In this document: piece after piece, positions 57,401 to 64,000 of the stretch
Numbering within the stretch: position 1 is the first letter of the stretch
How the letters are laid out: each line of letters begins with the position of its first letter
Assembly (NCBI GenBank): GCA_036925085.1
Contig: JAUPFP010000119.1
Span: forward strand, 1 to 64,000
Direction: 5' to 3'
Source of the DNA: Brachycybe producta
Lineage: Eukaryota > Arthropoda > Diplopoda > Playtdesmida > Andrognathidae
Length of the DNA: 64,000 nucleotides
The notes under the pieces: model-generated
The model's database searches: none
Seen by the model: only the letters and a program-made list of their open reading frames with translations
Told to the model about the DNA's origin: nothing
Made by a program: the position numbers and the translations under genes

Positions 57401-59705
57401 TTGAATTTGAAGTTGAATTTGAAGTTGAATTTGAAGTTGAATTTGAAGTTGAATTTGAAGTTGAATTTGAAGTTGAATTTGAAGTTGAATTTGAAGTTGA
57501 ATTTGAAGTTGAATTTGAAGTTGAATTTGAAGTTCAATTTGAAGTTGAATTTGAAGTAGAATTTGAAGTTGAATTTGAAGTTGAATTTGAAGTTGAATTT
57601 GAAGTTGAATTTGAAGTTGAATTTGAAGTTGAATTTGAAGTTGAATTTGAAGTTGAATTTGAAGTTGAATTTGAAGTTGAATTTGAAGTTGAATTTGAAG
57701 TTGAATTTGAAGTTGAATTTGAAGTTGAAGTTGAATTTGAAGTTGAATTTGAAGTTGAACTTGAAGTTGAATTTGAAGTTGAATTTGAAGTTGAAGTTGA
57801 ATTTGAAGTTGAATTTGAAGTTGAATTTAAAGTTCAATTTGTAGTTGAATTTGAAGTTGAATTTGAAGTAGAATTTGAAGTTGAATTTGAAGTTGAATTT
57901 GAAGTTGAATTTGAAGTTGAATTTGAAGTTGAATTTGAAGTTGAATTTGAAGTTGAATTTGAAGTTGAATTTGAAGTTGAATTTGAAGTTGAATTTGAAG
58001 TTGAATTTGAAGTTGAATTTGAAGTTGAATTTGAAGTTGAATTTGAAGTTGAATTTGAATTTGAAGTTGAATTTGAAGTTGAATTTGAAGTTGAATTTGA
58101 AGTTGAATTTGAAGTTGAATTTGAAGTTGAATTTGAAGTTCAATTTAAAGTTCAATTTGAAGTTCAATTTGAAGTTCAATTTGAAGTTCAATTTAAAGTT
58201 CAATTTGAAGTTCAATTTGAAGTTGAATTTGAAGTAGAATTTGAAGTTGAATTTAAAGTTGAATTTGAAGTTGAAGTGGAATTTGAATTTGAAGTTGAAT
58301 TTGAAGTTGAATTTGAAGTTGAATTTAAAGTTGAATTTGAAGTTGAATTTGAAGTTGAATTTGAAGTTGAATTTGAAGTTGAATTTGAAGTTGAATTTGA
58401 AGTTGAATTTGAAGTTGAGTTTGAAGTTGAATTTGAAGTTGAAGTTGAATTTGAAGTTGAATTTGAATTTGAAGTTGAAGTTGAATATGAAGTTCAATTT
58501 GAAGTTCAATTTAAAGTTCAATTTGAAGTTGAATTTGAAGTTGAATTTGAAGTTGAATTTGAAGTTGAATTTGAAGTTGAATTTGAAGTTGAATTTAAAG
58601 TTCAATTTGAAGTTGAATTTGAAGTTGAATTTGAAGTAGAATTTGAAGTTGAATTTGAAGTTGAATTTGAAGTTGAATTTGAAGTTGAATTTGAAGTTGA
58701 ATTCGAAGTTGAATTCGAAGTTGAATTCGAAGTTGAATTCGAAGTTGAATTCGAAGTTGAATTCGAAGTTGAATTCGAAGTTGAATTCGAAGTTGAATTC
58801 GAAGTTGAATTCGAAGTTGAATTTGAAGTTGAATTTGAAGTTGAATTTGAAGTTGAATTTGAAGTTGAATTTGAAGTTGAATTTGAAGTTGAATTTGAAG
58901 TTCAATTTGAAGTTCAATTTGAAGTTCAATTTGAAGTTGAATTTGAAGTAGAATTTGAAGTTGAATTTGAAGTTGAATTTGAAGTTGAATTTGAAGTTGA
59001 ATTTGAAGTTGAATTTGAAGTTGAATTTGAAGTTGAATTTGAAGTTGAATTTGAAGTTGAATTTGAAGTTGAATTTGAAGTTGAATTTGAAGTTGAATTT
59101 GAAGTTGAAGTTGAATTTGAAGTTGAATTTGAAGTTGAACTTGAAGTTGAATTTGAAGTTCAATTTAAAGTTGAATTTGAAGTTGAATTTGAAGTTGAAT
59201 TTGAAGTTGAATTTGAAGTTGAATTTGAAGTTAAAATTGAAGTTGAATTTGAAGTTGAATTTGAAGTTGAATTTGAAGTTGAATTTGAAGTTGAATTTGA
59301 AGTTGAATTTGAAGTTGAATTTGAAGTTGAATTTGAAGTTGAATTTGAAGTTGAATTTGAAGTTGAATTTGAAGTTGAATTTGAAGTTGAATTTGAAGTT
59401 GAATTTGAAGTTGAATTTGAAGTTGAATTTGAAGTTGAATTTGAAGTTTAATTTGAAGTTGAATTTGAAGTTGAATTTGAAGTTGAATTTGAAGTTGAAT
59501 TTGAAGTTGAAGTTGAATATGAAGTTCAATTTGAAGTTCAATTTAAAGTTCAATTTGAAGTTGAATTTGAAGTTGAATTTGAAGTTGAATTTGAAGTTGA
59601 ATTTGAAGTTGAATTTGAAGTTGAATTTGAAGTTGAATTTGAAGTTGAATTTGAAGTTGAATTTGAAGTTGAATTTAAAGTTCAATTTGAAGTTGAATTT
59701 GAAGT
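54444..59705. repeat. 5.26 kb higher-order repeat, copy 2
   Basis: Repeats copy 1 throughout; the net excess is 24 bp. Shared landmarks are GGATTAGAA at 55099, I-block at 55573-55665, G-modules at 54589, 55921 and 56647, and V-module at 57841. It differs from copy 1 in having GTTAGTTTT near 55691 and a ten-site GAATTC run (58699-58812). Copy 3 shares the GTTAGTTTT state, so copies 2 and 3 are the closest pair. Confidence 0.93.
58699..58812. repeat. Ten consecutive GAATTCGAAGTT units (EcoRI/CpG run)
   Basis: The homologue of the eight-unit run in copy 1, with two more units. First GAATTC at 58699, last at 58807, spacing 12 bp. It is the longest run of CpG-bearing units in the window. Confidence 0.97.
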
Positions 59706-62700
59706 TGAATTTGAAGTTGAAGTTGAATTTGAAGTTGAATTTGAAGTTGAACTTGAAGTTCAATTTGAAGTTCAATTTGAAGTTCAATTTAAAGTTCAAT
59801 TTGAAGTTCAATTTGAAGTTGAATTTGAAGTTGAATTTGAAGTTGAATTTGGAGTTGAATTTGAAGTTGAATTTGATGTTGAATTTGAAGTTGATTTTGA
59901 AGTTGAATTTGAAGTTGAATTCGAAGTTGAATTTGAAGTTGAACTTGAAGTTGAATTTGAAGTTCAATTTGAAGTTCAATTTAAAGTTCAATTTGAAGTT
60001 GAATTTGAAGTTGAATTTGAAGTTGAATTTGAAGTTGAATTTGAAGTTGAATTTGAAGTTGAATTTGAAGTTGAATTTGAAGTTGAATTTGAAGTTGAAT
60101 TTAAAGTTCAATTTGAAGTTGAATTTGAAGTTGAATTTGAAGTAGAATTTGAAGTTGAATTTGAAGTTGAATTTGAAGTTGAATTTGAAGTTGAATTTGA
60201 AGTTGAAGTTGAATTTGAAGTTGAATTTGAAGTTGAACTTGAAGTTGAATATGAAGTTCAATTTGAAGTTCAATTTAAAGTTCAATTTGAAGTTGAATTT
60301 GAAGTTGAATTTGAAGTTGAATTTAAAGTTCAATTTGAAGTTGAATTTGAAGTTGAATTTGGATTAGAATTTGAAGTTGAATTTGAAGTTGAATTTGAAG
60401 TTGAATTTTAAGTTGAATTTGAAGTTGAATTTGAAGTTGAATTTGAAGTTGAATTTGAAGTTGAATTTGAAGTTGAATTTGAAGTTGAATTTGAAGTTGA
60501 ATTTGAAGTTGAATTTGAAGTTGAATTTGAAGTTGAATTTGAAGTTGAATTTGAAGTTGAATTTGAAGTTGAATTTGAAGTTGAATTTGAAGTTGAATTT
60601 GAAGTTGAATTTGAAGTTGAATTTGAAGTTGAATTTGAAGTTGAATTTGAAGTTGAATTTGAAGTTGAATTTGAAGTTGAATTTGAAGTTGAAGTTGAAT
60701 ATGAAGTTCAATTTGAAGTTCAATTTAAAGTTCAATTTGAAGTTCAATTTGAAGTTGAATTTGAAGTTGAATTTGAAGTTGAATTTGAAGTTGAATTTGA
60801 AGTTGAATTTGAAGTTAAATTTGAAGTTGAATTTGAAGTTGAAGTTGAAGTTGAAGTTGAAGTTGAAATTGAAGTTGAAATTGAAGTTGAAATTGAAGTT
60901 GAAATTAAAGTAGAAATTGAAGTTGAAGTGGAATTTGAAGTTGAATTTGAAGTTAGTTTTGAAGTTGAATTTGAAGTTGAATTTGAAGTTGAATTTGAAG
61001 TTGAACTTGAAGTTGAATTTGAAGTAGAATTTGAAGTTGAAGTTGAATTTGAAGTTGAATTTGAAGTTGAACTTGAAGTTCAATTTGAAGTTCAATTTGA
61101 AGTTCAATTTAAAGTTCAATTTGAAGTTCAATTTGAAGTTCAATTTGAAGTTGAATTTGAAGTTGAATTTGAAGTTGAATTTGGAGTTGAATTTGAAGTT
61201 GAATTTGATGTTGAATTTGAAGTTGATTTTGAAGTTGAATTCGAAGTTGAATTCGAAGTTGAATTTGAAGTTGAACTTGAAGTTGAATTTGAAGTTCAAT
61301 TTGAAGTTCAATTTAAAGTTCAATTTGAAGTTCAATTTGAAGTTGAATTTGAAGTTGAATTTGAAGTTGAATTTGAAGTTGAATTTGAAGTTGAATTTGA
61401 AGTTGAATTTGAAGTTGAACTTGAAATTGAATTTGAAGTTCAATTTGAAGTTCAATTTAAAGTTCAATTTGAAGTTGAATTTGAAGTTGAATTTGAAGTT
61501 GAATTTGAAGTTGAATTTGAAGTTGAATTTGAAGTTGAATTTAAAGTTCAATTTGAAGTTGAATTTGAAGTTGAATTTGAAGTAGAATTTTAAGTTGAAT
61601 TTGAAGTTGAATTTGAAGTTGAATTTGAAGTTGAATTTGAAGTTGAATTTGAAGTTGAATTTGAAGTTGAATTTGAAGTTGAATTTGAAGTTGAATTTGA
61701 AGTTGAATTTGAAGTTGAATTTGAAGTTCAATTTGAAGTTGAATTTGAAGTTGAATTTGAAGTTGGATTTGAATTTGAAGTTGAATTTGAAGTTGAATTT
61801 GAAGTTGAATTTGAAGTTGAATTTGAAGTTGAATTTGAAGTTGAATTTGAAGTTCAATTTAAAGTTCAATTTGAAGTTCAATTTGAAGTTGAATTTGAAG
61901 TTGAATTTGAAGTTGAATTTGGAGTTGAATTTGAAGTTGAATTTGGAGTTGAATTTGAAGTTGAATTTGATGTTGAATTTGAAGTTGATTTTGAAGTTGA
62001 ATTTGAAGTTGAATTCAAAGTTGAATTTGAAGTTGAACTTGAAGTTGAATTTGAAGTTCAATTTGAAGTTCAATTTAAAGTTCAATTTGAAGTTCAATTT
62101 GAAGTTGAATTTGAAGTAGAATTTGAAGTTGAATTTAAAATTGAATTTGAAGTTGAAGTGGAATTTGAATTTGAAGTTGAATTTGAAGTTGAATTTGAAG
62201 TTGAATTTAAAGTTGAATTTGAAGTTGAATTTGAAGTTGAATTTGAAGTTGAATTTGAAGTTGAATTTGAAGTTGAATTTGAAGTTGAGTTTGAAGTTGA
62301 ATTTGAAGTTGAAGTTGAATTTGAAGTTGAATTTGAAGTTGAACTTGAAGTTGAATTTGAAGTTCAATTTGAAGTTCAATTTAAAGTTCAATTTGAAGTT
62401 GAATTTGAAGTTGAATTTGAAGTTGAATTTGAAGTTGAATTTGAAGTTGAATTTAAAGTTCAATTTGAAGTTGAATTTGAAGTTGAATTTGAAGTAGAAT
62501 TTGAAGTTGAATTTGAAGTTGAATTTGAAGTTGAATTTGAAGTTGAATTTGAAGTGGAATTCGAAGTTGAATTCGAAGTTGAATTTGAAGTTGAATTTGA
62601 AGTTGAATTTGAAGTTGAATTTGAAGTTGAATTTGAAGTTGAATTTGAAGTTGAATTTGAAGTTGAATTTGAAGTTGAATTTGAAGTTGAATTTGAAGTT

Positions 62701-64000
62701 GAATTTGAAGTTGAATTTGAAGTTGAATTTGAAGTTGAATTTGAAGTTGAATTTGAAGTTGAATTTGAAGTTGAATTTGAAGTTCAATTTGAAGTTGAAT
62801 TTGAAGTAGAATTTGAAGTTGAATTTGAAGTTGAATTTGAAGTTGAATTTGAAGTTGAATTTGAAGTTGAATTTGAAGTTGAATTTGAAGTTGAATTTGA
62901 AGTTGAATTTGAAGTTGAATTTGAAGTTGAATTTGAAGTTGAATTTGAAGTTGAATTTGAAGTTGAATTTGAAGTTGAAGTTGAATTTGAAGTTGAATTT
63001 GAAGTTGAACTTGAAGTTGAATTTGAAGTTGAATTTGAAGTTGAAGTTGAATTTGAAGTTGAATTTGAAGTTGAATTTAAAGTTCAATTTGTAGTTGAAT
63101 TTGAAGTTGAATTTGAAGTAGAATTTGAAGTTGAATTTGAAGTTGAATTTGAAGTTGAATTTGAAGTTGAATTTGAAGTTGAATTTGAAGTTGAATTTGA
63201 AGTTGAATTTGAAGTTGAATTTGAAGTTGAATTTGAAGTTGAATTTGAAGTTGAATTTGAAGTTGAATTTGAAGTTGAATTTGAAGTTGAATTTGAATTT
63301 GAAGTTGAATTTGAAGTTGAATTTGAAGTTGAATTTGAAGTTGAATTTGAAGTTGAATTTGAAGTTGAATTTGAAGTTCAATTTAAAGTTCAATTTGAAG
63401 TTCAATTTGAAGTTCAATTTGAAGTTCAATTTAAAGTTCAATTTGAAGTTCAATTTGAAGTTGAATTTGAAGTAGAATTTGAAGTTGAATTTAAAGTTGA
63501 ATTTGAAGTTGAAGTGGAATTTGAATTTGAAGTTGAATTTGAAGTTGAATTTGAAGTTGAATTTAAAGTTGAATTTGAAGTTGAATTTGAAGTTGAATTT
63601 GAAGTTGAATTTGAAGTTGAATTTGAAGTTGAATTTGAAGTTGAATTTGAAGTTGAGTTTGAAGTTGAATTTGAAGTTGAAGTTGAATTTGAAGTTGAAT
63701 TTGAATTTGAAGTTGAAGTTGAATATGAAGTTCAATTTGAAGTTCAATTTAAAGTTCAATTTGAAGTTGAATTTGAAGTTGAATTTGAAGTTGAATTTGA
63801 AGTTGAATTTGAAGTTGAATTTGAAGTTGAATTTAAAGTTCAATTTGAAGTTGAATTTGAAGTTGAATTTGAAGTAGAATTTGAAGTTGAATTTGAAGTT
63901 GAATTTGAAGTTGAATTTGAAGTTGAATTTGAAGTTGAATTTGAAGTTGAATTCGAAGTTGAATTCGAAGTTGAATTCGAAGTTGAATTCGAAGTTGAAT
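59706..64000. repeat. 5.26 kb higher-order repeat, copy 3, cut by the window edge
   Basis: Follows copy 2 at +5262, changing to +5274, +5250 and +5238 in 12 bp steps (56333 to 61595, 56849 to 62123, 57563 to 62813, 58241 to 63479). It has GTTAGTTTT near 60953, G-modules at 59851, 61183 and 61921, a V-module at 63091, and stops inside its GAATTC run. About 1 kb of the unit is missing, so the array continues beyond base 64000. Confidence 0.92.
63949..64000. repeat. EcoRI/CpG run truncated by the window end
   Basis: GAATTC at 63949, 63961, 63973 and 63985; the last four bases, GAAT, are compatible with a fifth. The total number in copy 3 cannot be read from this window. Confidence 0.93.

Larger units (their letters stand above)
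1..64000. repeat. Satellite array with a 12 bp unit (GAAGTTGAATTT) filling the window
   Basis: Every line of the window is made of GAAGTTGAATTT or point variants of it. The unit is a pair of related hexamers, GAAGTT and GAATTT, and places where one hexamer is doubled (GAAGTTGAAGTT or GAATTTGAATTT) shift the 12 bp phase by 6. Recurrent variants are GTTCAA, TTTAAAGTT, GAACTT, GGAGTT, GATGTT, GATTTT, GTGGAA, GTAGAA, GAGTTT, GAAATT, TTTGTAGTT, GAATATGAA, GAATTCGAA, GAATTCAAA and GAATTTTAAG. No unique sequence or other repeat family interrupts it. Such size and homogeneity is typical of eukaryotic satellite DNA; the clade cannot be told. I do not recognise it as a named family. Confidence 0.99.

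Noticed and set aside
53449-58812. CENP-B box, suggested by the TTCG in the CpG runs
   Set aside because: The box needs a downstream CGGG core at fixed spacing; no CGGG exists, as CpG occurs only in TTCGAA.
1-64000. CRISPR array
   Set aside because: Periodic repeats are present but there are no unique spacers; the material between repeats is more of the same repeat.
1-64000. G-quadruplex or strong R-loop potential from the high G skew
   Set aside because: No GGG run is seen; G never exceeds two in a row (GTGGAA, TTTGGAG).
1-64000. Bacterial promoters (TTGAAG/TTGAAT resembling -35 boxes) and TATA-like TTTAAA
   Set aside because: These words occur in every unit or in hundreds of units and are parts of the repeat, so they carry no positional information.
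1-64000. Heat-shock elements from the many GAA and TTC triplets
   Set aside because: The required inverted GAA/TTC spacing does not occur: GAAGTTC has one base between the triplets and GAATTC none.
1-64000. Telomere-type repeat
   Set aside because: The 12-mer has no run of G or C-rich complement as known telomeric repeats do, and no TTAGGG-like or TTAGG-like word is present.
1-64000. Laboratory vector, synthetic repeat construct or concatemer
   Set aside because: Diverse shared point variants, nested periods and several HOR families fit natural satellite evolution; no vector sequence is seen.

Overview
The whole window is one block of tandemly repeated, AT-rich satellite DNA. No stretch of unique sequence is visible from base 1 to base 64000. 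The basic unit is the 12-mer GAAGTTGAATTT, itself two versions of a hexamer GAA(G/T)TT. On the + strand the consensus has three G and no C per 12 bases, so strand asymmetry is extreme. I see no rRNA, tRNA, transposon, CRISPR array or credible protein gene. An uninterrupted satellite of this size points to a eukaryotic chromosome assembled from long reads (heterochromatin, centromere-adjacent or subtelomeric). Nothing in the sequence identifies the species or clade.

The 12-mers are not uniform. A small set of diagnostic point variants recurs in fixed order and defines mid-level modules. The W-module (about 390 bp) carries GTGGAATTTGAATTTG, then GAGTTT, GAACTT and a CAA cluster. The G-module (about 220-300 bp) carries GGAGTT once or twice, then GATGTT and GATTTT. 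The V-module is centred on TTTGTAGTT. The I-block is a run of GAAGTT followed by GAAATT hexamers. These modules are arranged into higher-order repeats (HORs) of kilobase length.

Layout: 1-14273 holds four copies of a 2.4-3.0 kb HOR, with a nested 1.6 kb/702 bp array inserted at 2983-6593. 14274-15569 is a disturbed junction with three frame-changing indels. 15570 to about 24000 is a 3.3 kb HOR. 24000-28739 is a mosaic of the 2.5 kb and 3.3 kb families. 28740-36085 is a rearranged 1.6 kb HOR array. 36086 to about 43045 is a 3.48 kb tandem duplication. 43046-46450 is a diverged relative of part of the last array. 46450-48956 holds short 528 bp and 672 bp tandem repeats. 48957-49205 is a junction with an indel. 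49206-64000 is a 5.24-5.26 kb HOR present 2.8 times and still running at the window edge.

Very long open reading frames exist, up to about 34 kb on the - strand. They are expected by-products: a 12 bp unit is a multiple of three, and five of the six frames of the consensus contain no stop. No ATG begins any - strand frame because CAT was not seen on the + strand, and the long + frame (Glu-Val-Glu-Phe) also has no in-frame ATG. I therefore annotate repeats and not genes. The main interest is the multi-level architecture, the copy-specific variants that record its growth, and the CpG/EcoRI-site runs that expand in the right-hand array.
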